Origin: Candidatus Bipolaricaulota bacterium
GTDB lineage: Bacteria > Bipolaricaulota > Bipolaricaulia > UBA7950 > UBA9294
NCBI GenBank assembly: GCA_030611415.1
Contig: JAUWPW010000006.1
Coordinates: 1-47,897, forward strand
DNA length: 47,897 nucleotides
Direction: 5' to 3'
In this document: positions 8,185-17,080 of the stretch, one piece after another
Position numbering within the stretch: position 1 is the stretch's first letter
How the letters are laid out: every line of letters starts with the position of its first letter
Notes under the pieces: model-generated
What the model was told of the DNA's origin: nothing
What the model saw: the letters and a program-made list of their open reading frames with translations, nothing else
Database searches by the model: none
Position numbers and translations under genes: made by a program

Positions 8185-8937
8185 TCAGCAGGTTGGCTCT
8201 CCTTCTAGCGCGGCAAAGAAAATATCCTCCAAATCCTCCTTGCCAAAGCGACTTCGCAGCGCGCCAAGCGTTCCTAGAGCGTGCAATCGACCACGATAGA
8301 GTATACCGATCCGGCTACACAGCTTCTCTGCCACTTGCATGATGTGAGTCGAGAGAATGATCGTGTGCCCTTGTTCCCGAAAGAGTTGAATTGTCTCAAT
8401 CACTGCTCGTCCAGCCATTACATCCAGGCCAAATGTCGGCTCATCAAAGATAAGTACCGGTGGATTGTGAATAATGCTGCGAGCAAGCGATAACTTCTGC
8501 TTCTCACCAGTCGAGAAGGTTCCCACACGTCGGCTGGCAAGAGAGGTTAATTCTAACATGTCAAGGATTCTCTCGGTACGCTCTCCGATTTCAGCCTCTG
8601 TCAATCGATTGATACGTCCGAAGAAGCGCAAAGTCTCCTCAGCCGTAAAGCGATCATATAGTCCTGTTTCGGTGGCAAGAAACCCAATCTGCTCTCGCAC
8701 CTTATCTGGTGAAGCTTTCGTATCGAATCCAGCGACCCTTACAGTCCCTGAACTTGGAGTAAGAATAGTAGCAAGCATTCGCAAAGTAGTTGTCTTTCCA
8801 GCGCCATTTGGCCCAAGCAGACCGAAAATCTCGCCACCGTAACAGGTAAATGACAGGTCATCAACCGCTCGTAGTCCGCCCTTTCGTGTCTTGAAAAGCT
8901 TCGTGAGATTGCGTACCTCAACCATCGCTTCACTCAT
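8185..8937 (-). CDS. ABC transporter ATP-binding protein (NatA-like)
   Basis: A 250-residue ABC ATPase. Walker A GPNGAGKTT (about residues 42-50), the signature FSTGEKQKLSLAR (about 142), Walker B VLIFDEPTFGLD and a switch histidine in ILSTHIM are all intact. The sequence resembles NatA/CcmA-type ATPases of ABC-2 exporters, matching the permease encoded next downstream. The start codon overlaps the serS stop in an ATGA arrangement (8934-8937), so translation is probably coupled and the exporter is co-expressed with seryl-tRNA synthetase, an unusual pairing that is likely positional rather than functional. Confidence 0.92.
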   Translation of the reverse strand: MSEAMVEVRNLTKLFKTRKGGLRAVDDLSFTCYGGEIFGLLGPNGAGKTTTLRMLATILTPSSGTVRVAGFDTKASPDKVREQIGFLATETGLYDRFTAEETLRFFGRINRLTEAEIGERTERILDMLELTSLASRRVGTFSTGEKQKLSLARSIIHNPPVLIFDEPTFGLDVMAGRAVIETIQLFREQGHTIILSTHIMQVAEKLCSRIGILYRGRLHALGTLGALRSRFGKEDLEDIFFAALEGEPTC

Positions 8938-10193
8938 ATGAATTCTTCTCCTATCATTTCCTGTAATACTTCTGGAATATGTATCCTACCATCAGGCATT
9001 TGGTTGTTTTCGAGTATTGCCGCCATCAAGCGTGGTGTAGCAACACCAGATCCGTTCAACGTGTGTACGTACCGTGGCTTCTTTCCTGTACCTGGGCGGT
9101 AACGTGTATTCCCGCGACGAGCCTGAAAGTCCTCACAGTTGCTGCACGAAGAAACTTCATAGTAACGCTCCTGGGCCGGCAGATAGACTTCTATATCGAT
9201 TGTCTTACTTGATTGTTGTGCCAGATCCTGCGTGGCAAGCAGTGCAACACGGTAGTGAATTCCAAGTTTCCGCAATATTTCTTCAGCATCAACTACCAAT
9301 TGATCAAGCTCGGCATAGGATTGCTCCGGTGTAGCAAATTTGAACATCTCTATTTTATTAAACTGATGTATCCGAATCAGGCCTCGCTCATCTCTGCCAT
9401 AAGTCCCAGCTTCACGACGAAAACACGTGGTGTAAGCAACGTATTTTTTCGGTAGCTCGTCTTCATCGAAGATTTCTCCCCTATGCAGGTTTGCGAGCAG
9501 GCTTTCCGCAGTTGGATTCAAGTAAAGATTGTCTTTCTCGCAATGATAAATGTCATCAGCAAATTTTGGAAGCTGCGAAGAAACATACAGGCTCTCTGAA
9601 TTTCCAAGAAACGGCGGGATCACTGGCGTATATCCATTCTCTGCGTGATGGGCAAACATGAACTGGATAAGAGCCATTTCCAAGCGCGCCCCTAGGCCAA
9701 TGTACATGGGAAATCGTGTACCGGCAATCATTGCCGCACGGCGAAAATCAAGGATTTTCTTCTCCTCACCAATTGCAAGGTGATCCTTGACCTTGAATCC
9801 AAATTGTGGCTGTTTCCCAAAACTACGTAAAGTAACCTTGTTCTCCTTAACCCCTATTGGCACTGTAGGATGTGGAACGTTTGGAAGCAACGACATAAGG
9901 TGATCGATACGGGACAAAATCCTGCTTAGCTCAGAATCAATCTCTGCTATTCTATTAGATACGCCTGAGAGCGAAGCGATCAATTCAGAGGCATCCTCCC
10001 CTGCTTTCTTGCATCGGCCTACCTCCTGAGCCCCGCGGTTTCTCTCTGCTTTTAGCTGTTCAATACTGTGAATCAGAGAAAGACGTTTTTGGTCGAACGT
10101 GAGAATTTCTTCAAGTTCAATTGACGAATCCCTTGTCTTGAGCCGCTTTTCAATCCCCATCGGATCTTCGCGCAGCCTATGAATATCAAGCAT
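8934..10193 (-). CDS. serS: Seryl-tRNA synthetase
   Basis: A 419-residue class II aminoacyl-tRNA synthetase that charges tRNA-Ser. The N-terminal 110 residues are rich in charged heptads and form the long antiparallel coiled-coil arm that grips the tRNA. Class II motif 2 (TTCFRREAGTYGRDERGLIR) is near residue 265 and motif 3 (LNGSGVATPRLMAAILENNQ) near 380. Length and domain order are normal for the bacterial type. First gene of a three-gene minus-strand unit with the NatAB-like exporter. Confidence 0.97.
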   Translation of the reverse strand: MLDIHRLREDPMGIEKRLKTRDSSIELEEILTFDQKRLSLIHSIEQLKAERNRGAQEVGRCKKAGEDASELIASLSGVSNRIAEIDSELSRILSRIDHLMSLLPNVPHPTVPIGVKENKVTLRSFGKQPQFGFKVKDHLAIGEEKKILDFRRAAMIAGTRFPMYIGLGARLEMALIQFMFAHHAENGYTPVIPPFLGNSESLYVSSQLPKFADDIYHCEKDNLYLNPTAESLLANLHRGEIFDEDELPKKYVAYTTCFRREAGTYGRDERGLIRIHQFNKIEMFKFATPEQSYAELDQLVVDAEEILRKLGIHYRVALLATQDLAQQSSKTIDIEVYLPAQERYYEVSSCSNCEDFQARRGNTRYRPGTGKKPRYVHTLNGSGVATPRLMAAILENNQMPDGRIHIPEVLQEMIGEEFI

Positions 10194-10284
10194 CTATCCT
10201 GCCTCCATAATTACAATTCTATGAAAAGAAAAGCCGGACGGCAACGTGAACTGCATTGATGAGATAGCTATAATCATCACAACA

Positions 10285-11133
10285 ATGAGAATTCTAACCT
10301 ATTCAAAGGGCCTTTACTCAACTTGGCTTTACTACAGCGCCGACCGCATCTTGTTTGATGCCGGCGAGGGAGCAAGCTCCATACTAGGCAACAAGACATT
10401 TGCTATTAAGCGGATCTTTCTGTCCCACGGGCATGCTGACCACACCGCCGGGCTGTTGTCCCTTGTTAACATACGCAATAATGCAATGGGAGACAAGGAA
10501 AAGAAACTCACAATTTACTATCCAAAGGGGAACTATCTCATCTCTGAGATGATCGCCTTCCTGGCGCGAACCAATCGACACCTAAACTACATCTTGGAGT
10601 GGGTTCCACTTACCGCAGGGGATACAGTGGAACTTCTTGCAGGGCAGTTGCCACGGTATGTCGAGACCTTTCCTACAGTACATGTGCACAACGAGGTCTC
10701 TCTAGGTTACAACATTGTAGAGGTTCGTCATCGCTTAAAGCGGAATCTTGTTGGTCTCTCACAAGAAGAGATTGTTAATTTGGTGCAAAAAGAAGGCAAA
10801 CAAAGGATTACAGAAACTTACCACCAACGTTTGTTTTCCTACGGCGGGGACTCAGTTGCGATAAAACCTGCTTACATACAGAATACTGAGGTCCTCTGCC
10901 ATGATACCACCTTCCTTGATGAACAGGATCGGAAAGCATACAAACACGCTACGCTAGCTGAGGCTATCGCTACAGCGAGAGCAGCATGTGTAAAGAAAGA
11001 GCTGATCTGTTTTCATATATCCAGTCGTTACAAGGAAAAAGCAAGAGAGATCGCAGCAGCAAGTGGACGTTACTCTGAGTTAGAGTTCAAGGTAATCCTT
11101 GTTCCACCAGGTCGGATTTTCAGCATTGCTTAG
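10285..11133 (+). CDS. Metallo-beta-lactamase-fold hydrolase, RNase Z-like
   Basis: About 282 residues from ATG 10285; a GTG at 10246 would add 13 residues, and neither has a strong ribosome site. The zinc motif HxHxDH is intact as LSHGHADHTAG near residue 50, and later ligands are visible in CHDTTFL (about 205) and in the CFHISSRY segment (about 250). This set, together with the length, resembles ribonuclease Z, which trims tRNA 3' ends. The N-terminus is shorter and less typical than in standard RNase Z, so it could also be another MBL-fold hydrolase of that clade. It stands alone, divergent from serS and followed by an aminotransferase with its own ribosome site. Confidence 0.75.
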   Translation: MRILTYSKGLYSTWLYYSADRILFDAGEGASSILGNKTFAIKRIFLSHGHADHTAGLLSLVNIRNNAMGDKEKKLTIYYPKGNYLISEMIAFLARTNRHLNYILEWVPLTAGDTVELLAGQLPRYVETFPTVHVHNEVSLGYNIVEVRHRLKRNLVGLSQEEIVNLVQKEGKQRITETYHQRLFSYGGDSVAIKPAYIQNTEVLCHDTTFLDEQDRKAYKHATLAEAIATARAACVKKELICFHISSRYKEKAREIAAASGRYSELEFKVILVPPGRIFSIA

Positions 11134-11210
11134 CGCCATTTGCCAGTTGAAAGATACCTGCTGCCTTTGGTAGCATTGTCATAGTACTTATCACTACAAA
11201 GGGAGGAATC

Positions 11211-12524
11211 ATGATTAGCCGTCACTTCGTTCGTATCCAGACTGAACTACCCGGACCAAGATCAGCCGCAGTATTCTCCACCAAGGAACGTTATGTAGCC
11301 TCTCCTCTCACTACCTATGCACCATTTATTATCAAGAAGAGCAAAGGCGCAATAGTTGAAGACCTTGATGGGAACACATTCCTTGATTTTTCCGGCGGTT
11401 GGGGTTGCCTTAACGTTGGACAATGCAATACCCGAGTCGTGGCCGCGCTCAAGGACCAAATCGATCAGTACTTGCACACGGATTTCACTTCTGTGCCCTA
11501 CCAGCCAATGATTGAACTGTCACAACTGCTGTGTGAGCGCATTCCTGGAAGTGGGGCAAAGAAAGCTGCTTTTTTCAACAGCGGGGCAGAAGCTGTAGAA
11601 AATGCAGTAAAGCTCGCTCGTACCTATACAAAGCGAAAGGCGGTCCTCGTGTTTGAGAATGCCTTTCACGGAAGGACATTGTTGACAATGACAATGACAC
11701 ACAAAGCCAAACCGTACAAATATGGATTTGGCCCTTTTGCTTCCGACGTCTATCGTCTCCCTTATCCTAACCTCTACCGTTCTACTATTAAGGAAACGGA
11801 TATCGAGCGGGCACTCCTCGCCATGGTCGATCCTTCAGAAGTAGCGGCAATGGTTGTTGAGCCAATTATCGGCGAAGGAGGATTCCTTGTGCCTCCTCAA
11901 TGGTTCCTGCCCGCGATGCGAAGACTGGCTGATCGTTATGGATTTGTTCTTGTGTTTGATGAAATACAATCCGGCATCGGCCGCACTGGGAAGTTCTTCG
12001 CTTATGAACACTTCGATGTCTCTCCTGACCTTATCTGTGTTGCCAAGTCACTTGGATCGGGACTACCTCTTTCCGGTGTAGTAGGAAAGGCAGAGATCAT
12101 GGATTCACCGGTTGGGGGTGGAATTGGTGGGACCTATGCTGGAAACCCGCTTGCTTGCCGTGCTGCAATCGAGGTGATCAAGTCATTCAATGAAACTGAT
12201 CTCCTTGAGCAAGCAACTCATGTTGGGGAAAGAATTAAACAAAGATTCAACCTGCTTAAACAGCGCTATGATATTGTGGGAGACGTACGCGGCCTAGGAG
12301 CAATGATGGCAATGGAGTTGGTCAGGAACCAAGAGACTAAAGATCCTGCTCCTGACGAAACTGCAAAGATCACTAGAGAAGCGCTATATAATGGGGCTAT
12401 CTTTCCTACAGCGGGCTTGTACGGAAACGTCATCCGTGTCTTAACATCACTCGTTATCACCGATGAACAGATCGATGAGGGAATGGACATCCTTGCAGAA
12501 GCTTTTGAGAAGCTGGTTGGCTAG
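11211..12524 (+). CDS. gabT: Class III aminotransferase (4-aminobutyrate-type)
   Basis: A 437-residue PLP aminotransferase of class III. Visible are the FFNSGAEAVENAVKLAR cofactor-binding segment near residue 120, NAFHGRTL, the VFDEIQSGIGRTG motif with the cofactor aspartate near 245, and the Schiff-base lysine in CVAKSLGSGLP near 275. Length and motif spacing match GabT, which converts 4-aminobutyrate to succinate semialdehyde; ornithine, acetylornithine or other omega-amino acids are possible substrates. A GGGAGG ribosome site precedes the ATG. No succinate-semialdehyde dehydrogenase is adjacent. Its stop overlaps the stop of the convergent MFS gene by 4 bp. Confidence 0.82.
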   Translation: MISRHFVRIQTELPGPRSAAVFSTKERYVASPLTTYAPFIIKKSKGAIVEDLDGNTFLDFSGGWGCLNVGQCNTRVVAALKDQIDQYLHTDFTSVPYQPMIELSQLLCERIPGSGAKKAAFFNSGAEAVENAVKLARTYTKRKAVLVFENAFHGRTLLTMTMTHKAKPYKYGFGPFASDVYRLPYPNLYRSTIKETDIERALLAMVDPSEVAAMVVEPIIGEGGFLVPPQWFLPAMRRLADRYGFVLVFDEIQSGIGRTGKFFAYEHFDVSPDLICVAKSLGSGLPLSGVVGKAEIMDSPVGGGIGGTYAGNPLACRAAIEVIKSFNETDLLEQATHVGERIKQRFNLLKQRYDIVGDVRGLGAMMAMELVRNQETKDPAPDETAKITREALYNGAIFPTAGLYGNVIRVLTSLVITDEQIDEGMDILAEAFEKLVG

Positions 12525-13750
12525 ACAACGGGTTCGTTGTGTCTGCCTACTATTTGAAATCCGATAGCAGCGACAACAGCAATTGCCGCAACTACTCCCC
12601 ATAGAAGTTGAGGGGCAGTGCTTCCATAGGCGTCGATCAGTACACCGCCAATAAATGGACCAGCGGACCAGCCGAATGCCTCGGCGACTCCAAAAAACCC
12701 CATGTAACGCCCCATCTTGTGCTTGGGGGCCATGTTTGCCACAGCGGTAGTAGCACTCGGAGAAAAGACTACTTCTCCTAATGAGATCACAATCATCGAA
12801 CCAAGAAGAAAGGAAAACGAGGGAACAATTCCCACGGAGAAGTAGCCAGCAGCAAAGAGGATAGCCCCTAGTACAAGGGCGCGCCGCATTCCCAGCCGGC
12901 CGCCAAGCAATGCTGCCGGCCACTGAAACAAAACAACAACAACGCCGTTTAAGGTGTACAAGAAACCAAGCTGTACATCGCTTATCCCAATGAATTCCGT
13001 TGAGAAAACCGACAGCGTGCTCGCAAACTGCCCCATTACTAAGAAAAGAATCAAGCTGAATGAACAAAAGACCAGAAATGTCTTGTCGCGTCCTACATCG
13101 AGCGCTCTCCTCAGTGCAAAGCGTTCCTGCTCGCGTACGTGAATTGACTCTGTGGCAAATAAGATAATGATTATTAGGCCAATTAAGCTTGCTGCAGCTG
13201 TAACCAGGAAAAGAGACCAATAGGATATGGTGACTAAGAAACCCCCAATAGATGGGCCAAGAGCCCAACCAGCGTTACTGCCAATTCGCAGCACTCCAAA
13301 CGCCTCCACTCGCCGCTCAGGACTAACGATATCAGCAACCATTGCGCTTATTCCAGGCTGGGTCAGTGCTCCAACAAAGCGAATCAAGAGGAAAACAAGA
13401 GCAACGGTAAGATAAGATGCGTGGATGTAAATCGCATACGCCATCAGAAGGAAAAGTCCTGTGCGCACCGCCATTGTGCACGAAATGAGTCGCTTACGAC
13501 CGAATCGATCTGCAAGTTCTCCCCCGGTGATCCTTCCCGCTGAACTAACCAAGGCAGATGCAAGCATAATCGTCCCCACACCTTTCATTGATATCCCTAA
13601 CTCTCGGTAAAGATAAAGACTGACAAATGGCATTGCCACGCCGAAACCAGCGGATACGATTAGACGAGCAGCAAACAAAACCCACAAGCGGTTATCGTAG
13701 CGGTCAAGAACCGCGGTAAGTTGAATCAGTAAGCGATTCCACAATCGCAT
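12521..13750 (-). CDS. MFS transporter
   Basis: A 409-residue protein with twelve predicted helices and the motif-A loop ELADRFGRKR between helices 2 and 3, plus a weaker repeat (GGRLGMRRA) in the second half: a typical major facilitator, most like the drug-efflux/multidrug-resistance branch. It probably exports small molecules using the proton gradient; the substrate cannot be deduced. It follows the DUF554 gene after only 5 bp and is likely co-transcribed with it. Confidence 0.88.
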   Translation of the reverse strand: MRLWNRLLIQLTAVLDRYDNRLWVLFAARLIVSAGFGVAMPFVSLYLYRELGISMKGVGTIMLASALVSSAGRITGGELADRFGRKRLISCTMAVRTGLFLLMAYAIYIHASYLTVALVFLLIRFVGALTQPGISAMVADIVSPERRVEAFGVLRIGSNAGWALGPSIGGFLVTISYWSLFLVTAAASLIGLIIIILFATESIHVREQERFALRRALDVGRDKTFLVFCSFSLILFLVMGQFASTLSVFSTEFIGISDVQLGFLYTLNGVVVVLFQWPAALLGGRLGMRRALVLGAILFAAGYFSVGIVPSFSFLLGSMIVISLGEVVFSPSATTAVANMAPKHKMGRYMGFFGVAEAFGWSAGPFIGGVLIDAYGSTAPQLLWGVVAAIAVVAAIGFQIVGRHNEPVV

Positions 13751-13755
13751 ATCAG

Positions 13756-14466
13756 TTAGCCTTCCACCAAACGAAACAAGAACACAAGCAATGGCGCTAT
13801 TGCCAAAGCGGGAAGTAGATTTCCCGCCTTGACATCACGCAGATCGAGTAGCTTGAGCGAAAGTGCGATAAGGACTACCCCTCCTGCTGCGTTAACCTCC
13901 GCCAGGAATAGTGATTCAGAGAACGAGAAGCTGATGGAAGCTTCACTTGCAACGCGCGCAATCAAGCTGATTCCACCTTGATAGACGAAGACAATCACGC
14001 TAGAGAAAAGCACTCCCGGGCCAAGCCCAGAGGCAAGTATCATCGCAGAGACCCCATCCATTACTGCCTTTAGACCGAGAATATGCCAATCTCCATATAG
14101 GCCATCACGCAATGCCCCAAGGATTGCCATAGGTCCAACACAAAACAGCAGGCTTGCACTAACTAACCCCTGCGAAATCGCACTGTCGCTCCAGCGAGGG
14201 AACCGACGTGTCAGGCTTTCCCCTAGATGCATAAGCCTCTGTTCAATCCGAATTCTTGTCCCGATCGCTCCACCAAGGAGAAGGGAAAGCAGAAGAATAA
14301 GAATGTTGTGTGTTTCGATCGCTAGTTGTACTCCCAGAACCAAAGTCACAAGTCCAATCACCATGGTAACAAGCTGATTTATTTCCCGAGAGACTCTCTT
14401 CTTAGCAAACAAACCAACAATACTTCCAATAAGAATAGTTCCCACATTTATCCAGGTTCCGATCAT
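13756..14466 (-). CDS. DUF554 family membrane protein
   Basis: A 236-residue integral membrane protein with about seven helices. The N-terminal GTWINVGTILIGSIVG and the internal GGAIGTRIRIE and FCVGPMAILGALRDGL segments are hallmarks of the DUF554 (YdfK/YqgA) family, whose function is unknown. Length is normal. First gene of a two-gene minus-strand unit with the MFS transporter 5 bp downstream. Family clear, role unknown. Confidence 0.88.
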   Translation of the reverse strand: MIGTWINVGTILIGSIVGLFAKKRVSREINQLVTMVIGLVTLVLGVQLAIETHNILILLLSLLLGGAIGTRIRIEQRLMHLGESLTRRFPRWSDSAISQGLVSASLLFCVGPMAILGALRDGLYGDWHILGLKAVMDGVSAMILASGLGPGVLFSSVIVFVYQGGISLIARVASEASISFSFSESLFLAEVNAAGGVVLIALSLKLLDLRDVKAGNLLPALAIAPLLVFLFRLVEG

Positions 14467-14588
14467 ACAACAGATCCTACCCTTATAAAGAGAAAGTCAC
14501 AACCAGTAGACATTTGTCACTCACAGGAAAGAAGAGCAGGATTGTCATCTTTGCTACAGTTGTTATAGAGTGATTTCGGGTGATGTAC

Positions 14589-15698
14589 ATGAAGAGGAGA
14601 ATACACAGATTCATCTGTTTTCTTATTGTGCTCGCCTTCAGTGGCTCTGCCTGGGGTATGTCGCTCTGCGACTATCGCTCTCCTGAGAGCACAATATCCA
14701 ATGTTGGGATGAGCTTCCTGTATCGTTACTGTAACGGTTCAGCTGAACAGGATATCAACCGCGGACAACTGAGGCTCAACTACAACCGGTTGTTTAACTC
14801 ACCAAACTTTGGATATGAACTGTCTACGCATAACAACATGACAATCTCAGCACTGAATCTATACTCCTTTTCAGCCATGGCAACCGGAAATCTACAGTAC
14901 TATTTTTCCCCCGAGGCAGCGTATTTCGGCTTTGCTGGCACCGAAATTGAGAGCTCCTCCGATCCCAAATACAAGGCTATTGGACTGTTCGTAAGTCTTG
15001 GAATTGGTTACGGGCGATTCACAGACGTGACTCCCATGGTGAGAGCAATGCAGATCGAGTCTTACTTGATAGGAGCAGAATGCATATCTGGGCCTCTACA
15101 CGAGATTGATCTGCAATCCATTGCCTACGAAATCGACAACATCAACACCTATGAAAGCCTTGCCGATATTCTAGATGTATTACAAGGAATCATAGAGGGA
15201 ACCAGGCTCATTAGAATAGGTGGTCTTGGTCCATTAGATCTTTATGAGATGGCAAGAATCATTGAGAAGGGTCGCCGAACACGTTATTGCGGAGGAAACA
15301 TTAAGCTAGGGCTGGGCTACGAAATTATCGACCCTTACCAAGCGTCAAACGACATCTTGGGAACGGCAGCGTTCAACTATGCTTTTGCTTCCACTCCAAA
15401 GTCACAGCTTCTCGTGCAAGGAAGTGCCTCTAGTTCCTACGACATTTTGAATGCCTACCAATTGAGACTTGGCTTCGGATATGACTACGATTTCACAGAC
15501 ATGATTACCCTATCTGCTTCCTATTCCTTCTCCAGACAGGTAAGAGACGGTGATCTCATCAATACTCATGACCTGTCCCTGGATCTTGCAATAACACCAT
15601 CCGTACCAGGCATGAGCATCACATTAGAAGTAGGCCTAACGCAGGATCCAAACTGGGTTACAGATGTTACACTCTTTATGAGTATGGACTTCCTATAA
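14589..15698 (+). CDS. Secreted beta-barrel-like protein of unknown function
   Basis: About 369 residues with an N-terminal signal peptide: MKRR, a hydrophobic core ending LAFSGS, and a probable signal-peptidase I site after AWG. The mature protein alternates polar and hydrophobic residues in many short strands rich in Tyr, Phe, Gly and Ser. It has an internal more helical stretch (roughly residues 150-225) and ends in a strand finishing Phe-Leu. This pattern is typical of outer-membrane beta-barrels and is the best hint here of a diderm cell. GTG 14580 and ATG 14583 are alternative starts. No family recognised. It stands alone between a divergent DUF554 unit and a convergent Nudix gene. Confidence 0.65.
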   Translation: MKRRIHRFICFLIVLAFSGSAWGMSLCDYRSPESTISNVGMSFLYRYCNGSAEQDINRGQLRLNYNRLFNSPNFGYELSTHNNMTISALNLYSFSAMATGNLQYYFSPEAAYFGFAGTEIESSSDPKYKAIGLFVSLGIGYGRFTDVTPMVRAMQIESYLIGAECISGPLHEIDLQSIAYEIDNINTYESLADILDVLQGIIEGTRLIRIGGLGPLDLYEMARIIEKGRRTRYCGGNIKLGLGYEIIDPYQASNDILGTAAFNYAFASTPKSQLLVQGSASSSYDILNAYQLRLGFGYDYDFTDMITLSASYSFSRQVRDGDLINTHDLSLDLAITPSVPGMSITLEVGLTQDPNWVTDVTLFMSMDFL

Positions 15699-15714
15699 GG
15701 TTCTTCGCTACTTG

Positions 15715-15742
15715 ACCTGCCTGTCCGATTGGCCAGGCGGGT
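15715..15742. terminator. Candidate bidirectional terminator hairpin
   Basis: ACCTGCCTG (15715-15723) pairs with CAGGCGGGT (15734-15742) through nine pairs including one G-T, with a 10-nt loop. It lies in the 82-bp gap between convergent genes. No U-run follows, so the assignment rests on position and stem strength. Confidence 0.45.
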
Positions 15743-15780
15743 GTGGGTCAATAACGACGAACGTCTAATAATAGACTGCG

Positions 15781-16419
15781 TTAATCCGAATATGATAGCG
15801 ACGCAATTACATCTTGCATTAACTTATCAAACAAGAGTTCCTTAGCCTCTGCAAGTGGGAAATACTGTGCTTCAGCAATCTCATCTGGATCAGGACTTAG
15901 TTTCCCAGAGACAGAGATCTGATAGAAGACCATGATCCAGTGGAGCTGGCTTCTAATCCCTAGCTTGGCCTTTACGCAAAAGAGCCGTTCAATTTGTGCT
16001 ACCACTCCAAGTTCTTCTCCAAACTCGCGGACAAGGCCTTGTTCTGGGGTCTCTCCAAACCGAAGGAATCCACCTGGAAGCGACCAAACCCCTTTGGTTA
16101 AACCCCTACTACCTTTCACTAGCAGTATGTCCCCTTCCTTGCTATTGATACCTTCTACCACTACTCGCGGCATCCCCGCATACACTGCCTCACGCACCAG
16201 CGTGGTAATATTGGAAAGCAGGACGATTTCATCCTTACCCAACCACTTGTGGGGGTGTCTATCCAGTTCGGGCACACAGAAAAGAACAGGTGAACTTGTA
16301 GCAAGTGAGCCTATCTGTTCCAGTTTGAACGGGATCTCCCCTTCTTGAGGCAGATCAAGAAGTCCATTTCGCTCAGTAAGAAACACTTTCCCATCACTTT
16401 CTATATAGTAACGCATCAT
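15781..16419 (-). CDS. Nudix hydrolase
   Basis: About 212 residues. The Nudix box fits GX5EX7REUXEEXGU exactly (GFLRFGETPEQGLVREFGEELGV) near residue 125, so it should hydrolyse a nucleoside-diphosphate-linked compound. Upstream are about 90 residues with a VLFCVPELDRH segment of unknown role, making it longer than simple MutT proteins; the arrangement recalls NADH-pyrophosphatase/ADP-ribose-type proteins but without the NudC zinc ribbon. Start chosen at 16419 because GGAGAGG lies directly upstream of the ATGATG; ATG 16434 is an alternative. Substrate unknown. Confidence 0.85.
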   Translation of the reverse strand: MMRYYIESDGKVFLTERNGLLDLPQEGEIPFKLEQIGSLATSSPVLFCVPELDRHPHKWLGKDEIVLLSNITTLVREAVYAGMPRVVVEGINSKEGDILLVKGSRGLTKGVWSLPGGFLRFGETPEQGLVREFGEELGVVAQIERLFCVKAKLGIRSQLHWIMVFYQISVSGKLSPDPDEIAEAQYFPLAEAKELLFDKLMQDVIASLSYSD

Positions 16420-16585
16420 TTCCTCTCCGCTCATTATACGTTTGCAGCTCTACAATATCAGGGTTGCGTTCAAGATACCAATATGGATAATTGCATACTT
16501 GTGACAGACAAGAAAAGAAGGAAAGCTTAAGAGATGTCCTACAAGAAAACGAGATACTCTAGAATTAGTATCTGAAAAGGATTTT

Positions 16586-17080
16586 ATGCCGCACTCTGAT
16601 TCCTCAATAACTGGCGTATCCAATGAAGTAGACAGACTACTGCATCTCTTTGCCCCCTTTCCCGCAAGTGTTATCCCTCTCTTGCAAGAGATTCAAGGCC
16701 ACTATGGATACATCTCGGAAACGAACTTGACACGTGTAGCTACGTATGCTCACGCTCCTAAGAGTACGGTATACAGCGTTGCTACCTTTTATTCGCAATT
16801 TCGTCTTACTCGCCCTGGGAAATACTTGATACGCATTTGTCAGGGAACAGCCTGTCACGTGCTTGGAGCAAATTCCATTTGTGAACATCTTGAGGAGCAG
16901 CTAGGGGTCAAAGTGGGTGAGACAACAGGCGACGGTTTGTTTACCCTGGAAAGTGTCCGTTGTCTTGGCTGTTGTAGTCTGGCTCCAGTAATGATGATCC
17001 GCGATGAAGCATACGGTCGCTTGACCAGAGGAAGAGTTGACGCAATTATCGATGCCTACCGCAATAGGGCAGAGAAATGA
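16586..17080 (+). CDS. NuoE-like [2Fe-2S] subunit of a bifurcating NAD(P) oxidoreductase
   Basis: A 164-residue thioredoxin-like ferredoxin of the NuoE/HndA/HoxE family. The four cluster ligands are Cys85, Cys90, Cys126 and Cys130 (CQGTAC...CLGCC), and the helical N-terminal part carries the usual VYSVATFYSQF motif. It carries electrons to or from the NuoF-type flavin subunit encoded directly downstream, with which it overlaps by ATGA (17077-17080). In the three-gene context it corresponds to the small subunit (StnA) of the Stn transhydrogenase. An AAAAGGA site precedes the ATG. Confidence 0.92.
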   Translation: MPHSDSSITGVSNEVDRLLHLFAPFPASVIPLLQEIQGHYGYISETNLTRVATYAHAPKSTVYSVATFYSQFRLTRPGKYLIRICQGTACHVLGANSICEHLEEQLGVKVGETTGDGLFTLESVRCLGCCSLAPVMMIRDEAYGRLTRGRVDAIIDAYRNRAEK

